Shown: positions 1 to 9,860, numbered from the stretch's first letter. The stretch: 64,000 nt of DNA from Gari tellinella (GCA_922989275.2 OV277863.1:48962999-49026998), one strand, 5' to 3'. Notes: a model not told the origin generated them from the letters alone. Translations and numbers: made by a program.

Positions 1-309
1 TGAACTAGATTAAATTGAATAAAAAGAATGATCCATTTGACCTATAAGGGAAGAAATAGATAAGCCAATCATCTAAAGAGCTTATTTCTTTGCATAGCTG
101 CGTGTGTGTGTTTGTCTGGCTGTAGCAAACATCCATTGCTACACTGGTATTTGAAAAAGCAATGAATGGTTCTTTTCATCACCAACAACAGTAACTGTTG
201 TCATTGTGTCCCCCAGACATGTAGGCAAGATATCAAGATATATATATAGAGGAATAATAGTTGTATTATAGTCACAGAGACTTGCAGCGGATATATAATT
301 GGATTACGA

Positions 310-529
310 TTAACCATTTGAGCCCTAATCCCGCATATAGACGTCTCTTACAAACAGTGTACATGTGAATAGTACACTTGTCCTTTGCAAACAGTGAAGA
401 CCCAGATCAGAGGGCTCCAAATGTCATAATGCCAAACATTGACCAAAAAAACCTTAAAAGTCAGAAATGGTTTAGGCTAAAATGGAAACTGGAATTTTCA
501 ATTTAAAGTTTCAGGGAGTAAAGAGTTAA
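310..529 (-). mobile_element. Family J TTAA MITE
   Basis: TTAA at both ends (310-313, 526-529). The interior matches the full J copy near 28.0 kb in reverse, including CCCGCATATAGACGTC, the CAAACAGTGAAGACCC core arm, and GGAATTTTCAATTTAAAG near the right end. Only the left half of the central hairpin remains; the copy runs from GGGCTCC straight to the far arm. It is a non-autonomous element with no coding capacity, piggyBac-like by its TTAA target (inference). Confidence 0.75.
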
Positions 530-635
530 AACGTTTTACTCATCTACCACTGATATTTTTAAAAAAAATCAATTTACACTCAAATTCAGCCAATTATGAC
601 TATTTGAGTGTTGTTTTACTTATATTTGAACAAGA

Positions 636-713
636 CAAACAGGGCAGATCCTGATCGGAGTGCTGTTTTGTTTGCAAACAGGGCAGATCCTGATCGGAGT
701 GCTGTTTTGTTTG
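636..713. repeat. Exact 39-bp tandem duplication
   Basis: Two exact head-to-tail copies of a 39-bp unit (636-674 and 675-713), each starting CAAACAGGGCAGATCCTGAT and ending GTTTTGTTTG. The unit is a shortened hairpin core of the CAAACAG...CTGTTTG type, followed by the J-like phrase ACAGGACAAGTG. The lack of differences suggests a recent replication-slippage event. Confidence 0.85.
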
Positions 714-896
714 CACAGGACAAGTGTAATGCTTGACTTTTTGTATAACATTTTTATCTGTCAAAGAAATGGCTAGGCATCTGTAAGAAGCCAGTGTCGC
801 CCAACGTGGAATAGAAATATTTAGCGTTTTCAGCGTTTAGAAAGCAGTGTAATGAACCCGGAGCATTCATAATTTTAGTTTTTCTTATCTTTCTAA

Positions 897-1035
897 CTGT
901 TGTATGAACGTATACGAATAATACTTCTAGTCTACGAACTTCGGAGACACTCCTCGTGCAATTAACCCATTAACACGACTTGTTACGCATTTAATATAGT
1001 ATTCCACTGAAGAAAATAGTGCAAAGTTATACAGT
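897..1035 (+). repeat. Donor copy of a 139-bp segment found inverted at 6198
   Basis: The reverse complement of this stretch reappears at 6198-6336 with two mismatches that I can count. It spans non-repeat DNA (897-961) and the first ~74 bp of a family B element, so it is a copy of this particular locus and not two independent MITE insertions. Confidence 0.85.
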
Positions 1036-1205
1036 CATAGATATGTAACACAAGAAATAGTTTCTATATCCCAACACATGATGGCTTAAAGCAGGCTGAA
1101 GGTATAGCAGAATGCGCCTTAAGGCGAATTCTGCTTTACTTACAACCTGCTTTAAGTGGTCACTTCTCTTCAAAACTAGAAACAGGCTATGTGGTAATGG
1201 TTTAA
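962..1205 (-). mobile_element. Family B TTAA MITE
   Basis: TTAACCCATTAAC at the left and GGTAATGGTTTAA at the right. The centre is the hairpin core GCTTAAAGCAGGCTGAAGG..AGCAGAATGCGCC-TTAA-GGCG and its mirror. The left arm carries the family mark CCACTGAAGAAAATAG. The ends are slightly decayed relative to CCCTTTACC. Non-coding. Confidence 0.85.
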
Positions 1206-1584
1206 CGCAGCTATTAAAATAACCATTGCATCTAGTGTCAATCAAAATAAGGCGAATACTAACGCGCGTTTTACAGATGTGTGCGAAGTTAGCTTTGATA
1301 TACACTAATTAATATTTGTGCTCAGCGATAATAAATTGCATTTGCTGTTATAAAGTCATATGATAGTTGAATTAACAACAAATGTAACACATACAATTCA
1401 TAGGGTGAACTTCCTGCACAAAATTTGTCTTGCCTTTATCGTCCACATACCGTACGCTTGAAACACTGGATTGTCCGAAAATATGTCCATTTCTGCTATT
1501 TATAAAAAAATATATATTATCCTTTTTTACAAATACATTTTAGATTAAGCCAAAGTAGATGTAAAAATAAGCATATGAATACAA

Positions 1585-1755
1585 TAGAACAGTCGATATC
1601 TCGAATATATCCGTATTTCTACAGTTAAATTTCGATATCATGAGCTCCTTTTGTCGAACTTATCCGTATTGCAAAGTTAAAACGTGGTGTAGCCATGTTT
1701 CAATTTTGAAATACAAAGTGTTCGAGGCAAGCGAGTTCGAGAAATCTAATTTCGG
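1585..1755. mobile_element. Family L MITE, decayed
   Basis: The left part contains ACAGTCGATATCTCGAA and the right part GCGAGTTCGAGAAATCTAA. The centre has TATTGCAAAGTTAAAACGTGG facing TTCAATTTTGAAATAC as a weak foldback. It matches the better-preserved copy at 48930. Pogo-like ends are inferred from the CAGTCAAAC-type terminus. Confidence 0.55.
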
Positions 1756-1835
1756 ATGTTTATTTATTTTGTACATTGATGTTACGAAATGACGTTCCTT
1801 GTAAATGTTCATAAGCTCCCATCCAGTTCCAATGG

Positions 1836-1965
1836 AAAAAGCGTATCAGATGAGTCTTAAATCATTCTTAAGCGTTTTATTGGTCAGATGTGAGCGTTTG
1901 CTCATATCTGACAAATCAAAAGCTTGAAAACGATCCTCAGACTCATCTCAAACGTTTTTTAACTT
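1836..1965. repeat. Family M foldback repeat
   Basis: An inverted repeat: CAGATGAGTCTTAAATCATT ... TTGGTCAGATGTGAGCG folds onto GCTCATATCTGACAAATC ... GACTCATCTCAAACG. Five or more relatives lie in the window (18.2, 30.85, 37.1 and 39.0 kb, half copy at 27.05 kb). No target duplication is evident. Confidence 0.65.
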
Positions 1966-1979
1966 TGGGCTCAGACGAT

Positions 1980-2525
1980 TACAGTGTTGACTCCCAACAC
2001 CGGTCCCCTGAACAACGATTCCTCCCTTAAAACAACACTTGCCGCTGTTACCAAAACAAGACAAGTACAGTAAAACCTCTCTGTTACGACCACTAAAACA
2101 AAGACTAGTTGACTGTATAAAAGACATGTGGCAGCTTAAAGCAAGGTGATAATTAAACAGAAAGCTCCCATAGGAGCTTTCTGTTTAATTGTCACCTTGC
2201 TTTAAGCAGTCACCTGGCGTAAACACCTATTAAGTAACATAATTTAGTGGTCGTAATAGAGAGGTTTTACTGTATGTCCAAACTTTTCACAGCTGCAAAG
2301 TCGTCTGCTTAAAATTGTCTCCTGCTGTTTTTCTCAAAGTAACATATTGGGCAATTTGACAGAAAAAATATAATGACGATTGACAAACAGTTTGAATCCA
2401 AATCAGACGCCGCGTTACGCATTTGCAAATGTAGGCCAATGACCTCCCTAAAGCAACTCTCTCCGAAAACACGCACACTCTTTGTCTCCCATCGGGTGTT
2501 GTTGTAGAAAGGTAGCACTGCGCAG
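1980..2525 (-). mobile_element. Family C MITE split by a family F insertion
   Basis: The left end TACAGTGTTGACTCCCAAC and right end TGTAGAAAGGTAGCACTGCG are the two family C termini. The interior has TCGTCTGCTTAAAATTGTC and the core arm ACAGTTTGAATCCAAATCAG. The second core arm is reduced to GCGTTACGCATTTGCAAATG, so the hairpin is half lost. A complete family F element lies between the halves at 2066-2274. Confidence 0.75.
2066..2274. mobile_element. Family F TA MITE nested in family C
   Basis: Ends TACAGTAAAACCTCTCTGTT and AGAGAGGTTTTACTGTA are perfect inverted repeats over about 15 bp. The central hairpin has arms TTAAAGCAAGGTGATAATTA and its mirror around GAAAGCTCC-CATA-GGAGCTTTC. Other C copies read AAGACATATATGTCC at this site, so insertion at TA with TA duplication fits. 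Non-coding. Confidence 0.88.
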
Positions 2526-2909
2526 TAAATAACTACATGTCACATTATCACCATTAACAATGCTGGCCCATGAATTATGTTTGGAATTTATTAGCACATT
2601 ATCGTCTGGAATGCTATTCTGTTAATATAAAGCGTCAACATTAACCATTATCCTACTTAAGCAACTAAGCTGGAATTTGCAAACAATTTTGATTCTTATT
2701 AGACGCCGAGTTACACGGTGTGTGATCAGAATACAAGGTTTTCGACACTGGTTACAATATTTCTTGGTCAAAAGACGAAAAGTATTCGATAAGTTGCAAA
2801 TTTCAAAGTAGAAGGTCAGACAACATAATAAGGGCTAAATGCAATTCCAAGCGGTCTATGGGTTCCTAGAATTTATTAGTAATACGTGTATACCCTTAGG
2901 ATAGATAGA

Positions 2910-3159
2910 TACAGTGGAGAATCTGTTATTCTTTCCCGTTTAAACGCAAACGCACGCAAACGCAAAGCACTAAAACGTAGAAAAGAACAACTTTTGGACA
3001 ATTCTGATAATTCTTGTTTATCTTGGTGGCAAACAGTTTGGAGCCTGATCAGACGCCGGGTTACCCGGCGTCTGATCTGGCTCCAAACTGTTTGCACTGT
3101 AAATAATAGTTTTAGCGTAAACGCGTTTATTGGGAAAGAATAACAGATTCTCCACTGTA
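2910..3159 (+). mobile_element. Family A TA MITE, full length (250 bp)
   Basis: TACAGTGGAGAATCTGTTAT at the left and its mirror ending CTCCACTGTA at the right give long terminal inverted repeats that include TATTCTTTCCC. The hairpin core is AAACAGTTTGGAGCCTGATC..GCCGGGTTACCCGGC and its mirror. One arm mismatch (CCTGATC facing GATCTGG) is conserved in all copies. Nearly identical to the copies at 4249 and 53204, so recently active. Confidence 0.92.
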
Positions 3160-3254
3160 ACGCCGGCATGATTTGTGGTAGGACTATAGAGTGATTGTTA
3201 TTGTTAATCATTATATTTTCAATAATATTTTAACTGAACATGACCTTCGGTTTA

Positions 3255-3425
3255 CCCGTGAACCCCTTTTGGCGCATATATCTGTTATTAACAAATACTG
3301 TACAAGTACATATAAATATAGTTTAAGTACGTGTGTCCTATGCAAGCAGTGTTAACCTTGATTAGAGGATCCTGCTGATGAGGGTCGGCACTGTTTGTTA
3401 TTTTGCAATATACTACAAAATAACC
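3255..3425 (-). mobile_element. Family J fragment
   Basis: Contains GTGTCCTATGCAAGCAGTG, TTGATTAGAGGATCC and GGGTCGGCACTGTTTGTTAT, which match the J core and flank in reverse. The ends are decayed and no clear TTAA pair is seen. Confidence 0.5.
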
Positions 3426-3525
3426 TTCCTAATACGACCACTAAACCGATTACTAATTGATTGTATAAAAGACAATGACACCTTGAGCAAGATGATCAGT
3501 TTTAACGCTTTTTAAACTTAAAGAG
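3421..3525. mobile_element. Family F fragment (one half)
   Basis: AACCTTCCTAATACGACCAC, then ATTGTATAAAAGACAATGAC and CTTGAGCAAGATGATCAG follow the left half of family F. The mirror half is absent. Confidence 0.5.
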
Positions 3526-3540
3526 AGTTTAGTTTGAGTG

Positions 3541-3602
3541 GCAAGCAGCTATGATACAGACCAGACGCTGCCTTACGCGGCGTCTGATTTGTATTTTAAC
3601 TG
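3541..3602. repeat. Hairpin core remnant
   Basis: GCAAGCAGCTATGATACAGA..CCAGACGCTGCCTTACGCGG and CGTCTGATTTG form a decayed type-I core with no recognisable element ends. The 68-residue open frame that crosses it is a by-product of the hairpin. Confidence 0.5.
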
Positions 3603-3985
3603 TTAACCAAGTCACACTTAGCATGATAGGGGTAATGCTGCACATCATCAAAGTATTGTACTCTTTTCTGTTTTATTCATTGTGTTTCTTTCTTGGTGGT
3701 TGCCATGCATCTAGATGTCAGTTTACATTGGATAATGGTGATCGCTATGTCATATAACTTTTGAGGACAATATTCTGTATATATTCTCCAACATGTATAT
3801 AATTATGTAAATGTGTTTGTGTGTGTTTTGTCAATTTGCTGTTTATTGTGTGTCGTAAAGTTCAGGATACAGGGTGTTCTTCGTAAATTCTATACATGTA
3901 CACATAATTATATTCACGTGTATTTAGAACATGTTTATGCGTTATTACCATGCCTATATCATGTTTGTGTTGTTTGTCTAGTTGT

Positions 3986-4045
3986 TCATACTATGTGTTG
4001 TATTTGTCTTCTTGTGATCTTCATATCATGGAGGAAATAAAGATA
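3986..4045 (+). repeat. Retroposon-like 3' tail
   Basis: CATACTATGTG ... ATGGAGGAAATAAAGATATA matches the tail at 18.35-18.45 kb (ATGGAGGAAATAAAGATATG plus a GAAT repeat). A shared AATAAA followed by a short simple repeat is typical of LINE or SINE 3' ends. The body is not recognisable. Function inferred from the tail only. Confidence 0.4.
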
Positions 4046-4248
4046 TATACATTTGGTAAAGACAAATCTTACATGAGACCCTCAACATATATACAAGTAT
4101 ATAAAACAAAAGGCATTTCATACAAAACAAATAGTTAACAAGTTTCAGGGATGAATGAGTTTTCAGAGGTAAACCGGTGAAGTTATGATAATTATTTATG
4201 CCCTTCTAATTTGTCCTATAATGACATGTATGCATGCATATTATTAGG

Positions 4249-4498
4249 TACATTGGAGAATCTGTTATTCTTTCCCGTTTAAACGCAAACGTACGCAAAC
4301 GCAAAGCACTAAAACGTAGAAAAGAACAACTTTTGGACAATTCTGATAATTCTTGTTTATCTTGGTGGCAAACAGTTTGGAGCCTGATCAGACGCCGGGT
4401 AACCCGGCGTCTGATCTGGCTCCAAACTGTTTGCACTGCAAATAATAGTTTTAGCGTAAACGCGTTTATTGGGAAAGAATAACGTATTCTCCACTGTA
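4249..4498 (+). mobile_element. Family A TA MITE, full length (250 bp)
   Basis: Same length and order as the copy at 2910, 1.34 kb away. The left end reads TACATTGGAGAATCTG (one change) and the right end TATTCTCCACTGTA. The centre base of the hairpin is A (GGGTAACCC), where the 2910 copy has T (GGGTTACCC). Confidence 0.92.
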
Positions 4499-4564
4499 AT
4501 TATGCTGAAGATATAATGTATAATTAATATCCTTGTACAGTAAGATCCCGCTATTATGACGACA

Positions 4565-4799
4565 TTAACCCATTTGTGACAAAGATCGCATAAAAGGGAT
4601 GTACATAGGCAAAGAGTGTAGACTCTGATCAAACGCCGCATACTGCGGCGTCTGATTAGAGTCTATACTGTTTGCTAATAGGAATTCCGATATATGAAGC
4701 AAAACGAAAATGAAATTTGAGACCAGGCACCCCTTAGATAAGAAATGGACTAATCCACTATATATGCATGGAATAATCCACTTGGCGCGAATGGGTTAA
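4565..4799 (+). mobile_element. Family H TTAA MITE, complete
   Basis: TTAACCCATTTGTGACAAAG at the left, GCGAATGGGTTAA at the right. Centre: GCAAAGAGTGTAGACTCTGA..TCAAACGCCGCA-TAC-TGCGG mirrored to GTCTATACTGTTTGC. The right arm carries GACCAGGCACCCC and GGACTAATCCA, seen in every H copy. The right TTAA is shared with the next element. Confidence 0.85.
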
Positions 4800-4930
4800 C
4801 CCTCTGCACGTTGAGGGAGAATTTATGAAAACTGTCGCAAAAACCTTGGATCAACTCGGCGTCTCATTTGGATCCAAACTGTTTGACACTCTTGATAATA
4901 TTTTCCAAATGAAAATGCTTTTAAATATAC
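4796..4930 (+). mobile_element. Family P fragment abutting H
   Basis: TTAACCCTCTGCACGTTGAG starts at the TTAA that ends the H element. CTCGGCGTCTCATTTGGATC and CAAACTGTTTGACACTCTTG are the right half of the P core. The left core half and the distal end are missing. Confidence 0.6.
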
Positions 4931-5157
4931 GCTTTGATAAGTGTTGCTGACAACATACTTTACAGAATACAATTTCGATAGCATTCAGAAGGACTAAGTC
5001 GGATTAAAGTAAATAAAAAGTATAGAAGAGTCTGAATACAGTAGTGGTCCGGTTCAGACGCCGCGTAAACATGTCCTCAAACAGAATGCCTTTAAGCTAA
5101 CTTTGTCACAAATGGGTAGGCAATAATATTAACACTTTCAATGTCCATGACGCCAAA

Positions 5158-5783
5158 AGGCGCATTTGCAAACAGCGACGTCTGATCTGGATTTAAGCTG
5201 TTTGCAAATGTAATCCAATGTCTCTCCCTATAACAACTCCCTTTGAACAACACACACAATCTTTGTGTTCCATTTTGGTGTTACAAGATACAAGATACAA
5301 GAAACTTTATTTATAGTCGGGTGTTTTCACAACATATATAACATTAGCTAAAAGCTATTTACCGACATAATAACATAAGTTTCTTAACAATAAGATTAAC
5401 TAACAGCCTGTAAAAGAAATGCATTATCAAGTTAATACAGTAAAATTCTACAAAGTCTATTATAAAATACATTCATACATCACAGATTTTTGATATCACA
5501 TATGAGATAGCATGCTTTAGCTGCTGCACAAATAGAGAATGAATAGTGGACAGGGGGATTATAAGCAGACAGCATAGACCAGATCAGACATCAAGTAATT
5601 TGTTGCCCCATTAGGGTGAGTGATTGTCTGCATATATCACACCTTTATAAATCCACAACATACACACCTGTTGTATAGATATATATTTATAGATTTAGCA
5701 TCTATCACAGACGAAATATCATGTCTTCCTGCTACACACAGAGACAAATAGAGACTTTAGAGTTGCTGTAGAGAGGGAGCACT
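5158..5783 (-). mobile_element. Family C MITE fragment split by a retroposon
   Basis: Left part: AAACAGCGACGTCTGATCTG, TTTAAGCTGTTTGCAAATG and the C-terminal phrase CACACAATCTTTGTGTTCC. The final phrase TGTAGAGAGGGAGCACTTTA appears ~480 bp further on, at 5769. In other C copies these phrases are contiguous, so the sequence at about 5285-5765 is an insertion. Confidence 0.65.
5285..5765 (-). mobile_element. Retroposon 3' end inserted in family C
   Basis: Read on the minus strand it ends AAATAAAGTTTCTTGTATCT, followed by a short tandem repeat of CTTGTAT. That is a CR1/LINE-like 3' terminus with polyadenylation signal. About 480 bp, with no reading frame longer than the background. The body is not recognised. 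A target duplication is not clear. Confidence 0.5.
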
Positions 5784-6099
5784 TTATTCCTCAAGCATGG
5801 TCTCAATCTTCTTGTTGCCTGTAGTAGAATGATATAGATATTTGTCGTAAATAGTCACTAACGTTGTAACGAATAACGTTTCCTTTGAATCGTACTCGTG
5901 GAACTCTAGCTGTGTCACATTTGCAATCAGTATAAATCAAACTTAGATGATTATCATTTGCGTCTTATTTCTGATATTCAAACAAGTACGTTAATATTTG
6001 AATTTCAGCGAAAACACATTTAGGTCAGGTGACAACCGTAAAATGTAAATGTAGTTTAGGTTGTAGATGAGTATTGCTTTGAGACACTCAAGTCAAAGG
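5784..6099. other. No feature recognised
   Basis: Bland AT-rich DNA between the split C element and the next family A element. I see no open frame, hairpin or family signature in it. Confidence 0.5.
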
Positions 6100-6482
6100 T
6101 ACAGTGGATAATCTGTTATTCTTTCCCAATAAACGCGTTTACGCTAAAACTATTATTTGCAGTGCAAACAGTTTGGAGCCAGATCAGACGCCGGGTAACT
6201 GTATAACTTTGCACTATTTTCTTCAGTGGAATACTATATTAAATGCGTAACAAGTCGTGTTGATGGGTTAATTGCACGAGGAGTGTCTCCCAAGTTCGTA
6301 GACTAGAAGTATTATTCGTATACGTTCATACAACAGGCTCTGATCAGGCTCCAAACTGTTTGCCACCAAGATAAACAAGAATTATCAGAATTGTCCAAAA
6401 GTTGTTATTTTCTACGTTTTAGTGCTTTGCGTTTGCGTACGTTTGCGTTTAAAAGGGAAAGAATAACAGGTTCTCCACTGTA
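6100..6482 (-). mobile_element. Family A MITE with foreign DNA at its hairpin apex
   Basis: Both termini are intact (TACAGTGGATAATCTGTTAT left, GGTTCTCCACTGTA right). The left core arm runs to GACGCCGGGTAAC, then 139 bp of unrelated sequence follow, then CTCTGATCAGGCTCCAAAC resumes the right arm. The apex half CCGGCG is missing. Without the insert it would be close to the usual length. Confidence 0.9.
6198..6336 (-). repeat. Inverted ectopic copy of 897-1035
   Basis: 139 bp matching the reverse complement of 897-1035 except GTTGATGGG for GTTAATGGG and CTCCCAAG for CTCCGAAG. The left junction shares ACT with the hairpin apex. There are no terminal repeats of its own. It best fits template switching at a hairpin-stalled fork (inference). 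Confidence 0.88.
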
Positions 6483-6644
6483 CATGTATGTCACTTTCAT
6501 AGTCTAGCAGACACTTTTCCAAACCTCAGGGTATGCAATGTTTCCAGCTGTGAAACACGAAATGATATAAACTTTTCCTTGTGAAATTTCGATCTTGGTC
6601 TGGTTCTGAGTTCGCAAAGTCGAGTGGTCCATTGTCTCGCATCC

Positions 6645-6785
6645 CGCCAGAGACAGAAAGACATAGGCAAAGACAGAGGAAGGGAGTGAAAAAGACCGAG
6701 AGAGATAGTGGATAAAAAAACAGAGAGACAGAGCGACAGTAACAAGCAAACAAACAAGACACAGACAGACAGAGACATACATACT
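6645..6785. repeat. Purine-rich low-complexity tract
   Basis: Repeated GACAGA, AGAGA and ACAGAC units. The tract produces three overlapping minus-strand open frames of 91-100 residues, all Cys/Leu/Ser-rich, which I regard as artefacts of composition. Confidence 0.7.
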
Positions 6786-6825
6786 GGCATACATAAGACA
6801 TAACACTGTATTGATACTTAGGCTG

Positions 6826-7061
6826 TGTTCAGTTATGAAGACGTTATCATTTCCAGTTTTAACGAAATGAAACGCAATTCAATAAAATGTAAACAATGAA
6901 AGCTGTTGATTAATCTTTATCTGAGTGGCTAATAGTTTGGAGTCAGATCAGACGCATGGAACCGGCGTCTGATATGGCGTCTGATATGGTTCCAAACTGA
7001 TTGCAATGGACATAGTCATGCGTTTGTTTGGAAAGAATAACATACTCTTCTGGACAATGTA
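6826..7061 (+). mobile_element. Family A MITE, diverged
   Basis: TGTTCAGTTATGAAGACGTT at the left and GGAAAGAATAACATACTCTT at the right preserve the A layout. The core has a duplicated TGGCGTCTGATA (about 6963-6986) and a weak right arm (GGTTCCAAACTGATTGC). An old copy. Confidence 0.65.
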
Positions 7062-7227
7062 ATGTTAGTAGGGTAACATACAATAACAAATATGAACAAA
7101 CAGTGCTTATAGTTTGGGAATACGTGATGTCTGCCAATCCATAGAGCTACATTGTATCTCTTACAGAGTTTGCGCGTACAGATGAGCGGATCTTGGATTA
7201 CAGTAACCTGACGGAACATCATCATCT

Positions 7228-7459
7228 GGGACCCGTTTAATAAAGCTTCGTACGACAAATGGTGTCGAAAGTCAGCTTATAAATGTATCAATAACTATTA
7301 ATTTCCCCATCTAATCCTGTATTGTAGCATCTTTTGGGAATCGTCTTGAAAAGACGATTCCAAAGAGATGTCACAAGGCAGGATTAGAAAGAGAAATCAG
7401 AAATAAAATTTATTTGAAAGTGTTACCTTACGACCGTTTTTGTCGTATGAAACGGGCCA
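7228..7459. mobile_element. Family K foldback MITE
   Basis: GGGACCCGTTTAATAAAGC at the left faces TGTCGTATGAAACGGGCC at the right. The centre is the perfect hairpin GGAATCGTCTTG-AAAA-GACGATTCC inside TCTAATCCTG...CAGGATTAGA. It is absent from the duplicated segment at 21.6-21.95 kb, so it inserted after that duplication. Confidence 0.75.
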
Positions 7460-7675
7460 CAGAACGAGAAAATTCATGCGGCTTTTTGTTGTAGAACGGG
7501 ACCTATACATTGGAAATTGTACATTAAGTTTGGCATGTAGCACACAGGGTATTTTCAACGCGACGTCTGATAGAGGTAAACACTATTTACAATACCAGGG
7601 TGTTCATCACGTATCTTATAGCAAGTTTGAATAACACAAAGGGATATTGTTCGGCAGATTTCGTGGTTTTAACTT

Positions 7676-7913
7676 TTAACCCATTACTCCACCATGCCTT
7701 TATTTATTCTTCAACTATAGAAATAAGTGCAACGTTTGACAGTCATGAATATGAACCATAAGAAATAGTTTCTATAGTTTAGTAGGTGGTAGTTTAGAGC
7801 AGGCTAAATGCAAAGCTTAATGCCCCCGAATGATCATTTTGCTTTACTTTCTGTCTGCTTTAAGCAACCACCTGTCTTCAATACTAAAAACACGGAATGG
7901 TTGAAAGGGTTAA
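7676..7913 (-). mobile_element. Family B TTAA MITE, diverged
   Basis: TTAACCCATTACTCCACC to GGTTGAAAGGGTTAA. The core GAGCAGGCTAAATGCAAAGC ... GCTTTACTTTCTGTCTGCTT has decayed at its apex. Also absent from the duplicate segment near 21.9 kb. Confidence 0.75.
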
Positions 7914-8127
7914 AGAGTTGATCCGCGCATGCGTGCAGTATCGGATTTATCACCGAACTTGTCCAGAATAGACCGGAAAAGCCAGACGAAGTTCCGGTTC
8001 CTCGACAAATTTGCATTAACCCTTTGTCCTGTCTTAATTTCGCCTGTTTTGAAACTGTTGCGCGCAACCTCTGGGTAAATTCAGATTTATACACTTTTTA
8101 CAAGAAAGAAACCTTAATACGATTGTC

Positions 8128-8196
8128 AAATGGTTTTTGGTCCAGATCAAACGCCGCGTCATGCGGCGTCTGATCTGGACCAAAACCATTTGCAAA
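8128..8196. repeat. Isolated type-I hairpin core
   Basis: AAATGGTTTTTGGTCCAGATC..AAACGCCGC-GTCAT-GCGGC mirrored to GATCTGGACCAAAACCATTT. It is nearly perfect, but no MITE termini are recognised on either side, so the core stands alone or in an unknown family. Confidence 0.7.
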
Positions 8197-8640
8197 TTAC
8201 CTCTAAGCAACGAACGTTAGGCAAATGGTTAATGTTCTTTAGCCAGGGACAAACAGCAGCCTGCTAGTTAACGCTACAGTATCACACCTTCGGTTATAAG
8301 CATTTTACACTGTTTGTACATCTATATATGTGACATATAAAAACATATAAGTATATACGTACATGCATGTATGGGTAATGAGCACTGTTCATTTTCGTAA
8401 CAAATATACAGGAAGCCACTTCTTTGTTTGACAGGGCGAGCTTATAAATAAGCAAGATTGTAAAACTTAATCTTACGTCAGGCACCATAGACATTAGTAC
8501 CATTGTCAGTAGTATGTGTGGGCATTGTCGACAATGTGTTCAATATGAGATGGACGGTAGGTTTCTGACTTTAAGGCTGGGGGAAATGTCTATCCGAATC
8601 GTATGAAAACCTTCCCATGTCCTACCCTTAGTAAATACTT

Positions 8641-8712
8641 ATTTGCAAACGGTTTGGATCCTCATCAGACGCCACGTCACGCGTCGTCTGGGCATAATCC
8701 AAACTGTTTTCG
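8641..8712. repeat. Type-I hairpin core, decayed
   Basis: TTTGCAAACGGTTTGGATCC..TCATCAGACGCCACGTCACGC and GTCGTCTGGGCATAATCCAA. Outer and inner motifs survive; the ends are not identified. Confidence 0.6.
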
Positions 8713-9494
8713 AAGTCGATTTTATGCGACTTCGGTGTCTAAAGGGTAAAATATATTGCTCCTTCTATGTCCAACTGGTGTCACACAAGTTCTCATAGAA
8801 AGTTGTAAATGCGATGCTTTAAAGACATCTCCTGACCACCTTTTGGTCATAACGCCTTGCCAGAATATTTACTGTCAATTTCCTTGCAAAAAGCATGGGT
8901 CCTGTGCATATTGAACCATTGAATCGTCTTATGTGAGACCGGACCTTTATATTTGATAGTTTGGTTAGAAATATCCATTGAAAATCACTAGAGCATGAGT
9001 ATAATCTGGACCTCACAAGATAAACTGAGATTGTATTGCACGTGCTTACAGTTACAGTGACACCTCCTGAACAATATGCTGTTGGTCCCTCAATGGACTG
9101 AGGAAAAGTCTTAAACTATATATATATTTGATCATGCGGATTTCATACATGTATGGATGTGTGTTAATTTACAAGGCAATTTATCTTTGACAGTTTAAAT
9201 CGTGGTAAAGGAATTCTTGAGCTAATATTCAGCAATCTGACTACCAAATGAAAAATGGAACAAAATCAATGGCATTCTTGGAAGCGAATAACCTGATAAA
9301 GTGTTGCTCTGGCATAGCGAAACTTCAATAAACTACGCAATTTGTCTAAAGCTAAACATATTACATTTGCATAACACTCACGGCTCAATCACATTGTGGG
9401 TCTTCATCTATTCCGTGCATTTGCTTGGAACTACAGTATAAGGAAGGAACGAACTATAGAAAAGTCGTTTGAGAAAAGATGATAGTTCAAATAA

Positions 9495-9860
9495 TACAGG
9501 AAAATCCGTTTATTACAACCACTAAAATAAAGGCTAACTGGTTGTACAGTTTAGAAGACGTTATTCTTTCCAAATAAACTCGTTTACGCTAAAACTACCA
9601 TTTCCATTGCAAACTATTTGGGTAAACCGGCGTCTGATCAGGCTCACAATTTTCTGCCACTCAGATAAATATGAATGTCAGAATTATCAAAAAAATGTAA
9701 TTATCTCCATTTTATTACAATGCATTTGCGTTTCGTTTGCGATTAAACGGGAAAGAATAATGTCTTCTCCACTGTATGAACGACAGGTGACAGCTTAAAA
9801 GAAAGTAGCTTTCTGTTTTACTTTCACAAAGAAGACACATGCTTTAAAACGTTCCTCCCT
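9495..9860. mobile_element. Family F MITE split by family A
   Basis: TACAGGAAAATCCGTTTATT begins F. The phrase GGCTAACTGGTTG is cut by a family A element, and F resumes at ACGACAGGTGACAGCTTAAA. The distal half of F past the hairpin is scrambled (AAAGAAAGTAGCTTTCTG). Confidence 0.65.
9545..9776 (-). mobile_element. Family A MITE nested in family F
   Basis: TACAGTTTAGAAGACGTTAT at the left, TAATGTCTTCTCCACTGTA at the right. The core has shrunk to AACTATTTGGGTAAACCGGC..GTCTGATCAGG. The flanks read as F on both sides, with TA at the junctions. Confidence 0.8.

Noticed and set aside
2876..3211. 111-residue minus-strand frame, with similar ones at 4206, 4234 and 53161
   Set aside because: These recur because they translate the family A MITE (peptides like RRRVTRRLI come from the palindrome). 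They occur in both strands and several frames, so they are not a gene family.
6497..6806. Three overlapping minus-strand open frames of 91-100 residues
   Set aside because: They cross a purine-rich low-complexity tract; the translations are runs of Cys, Leu, Ser and Val in all three frames, which reflects composition and not coding.
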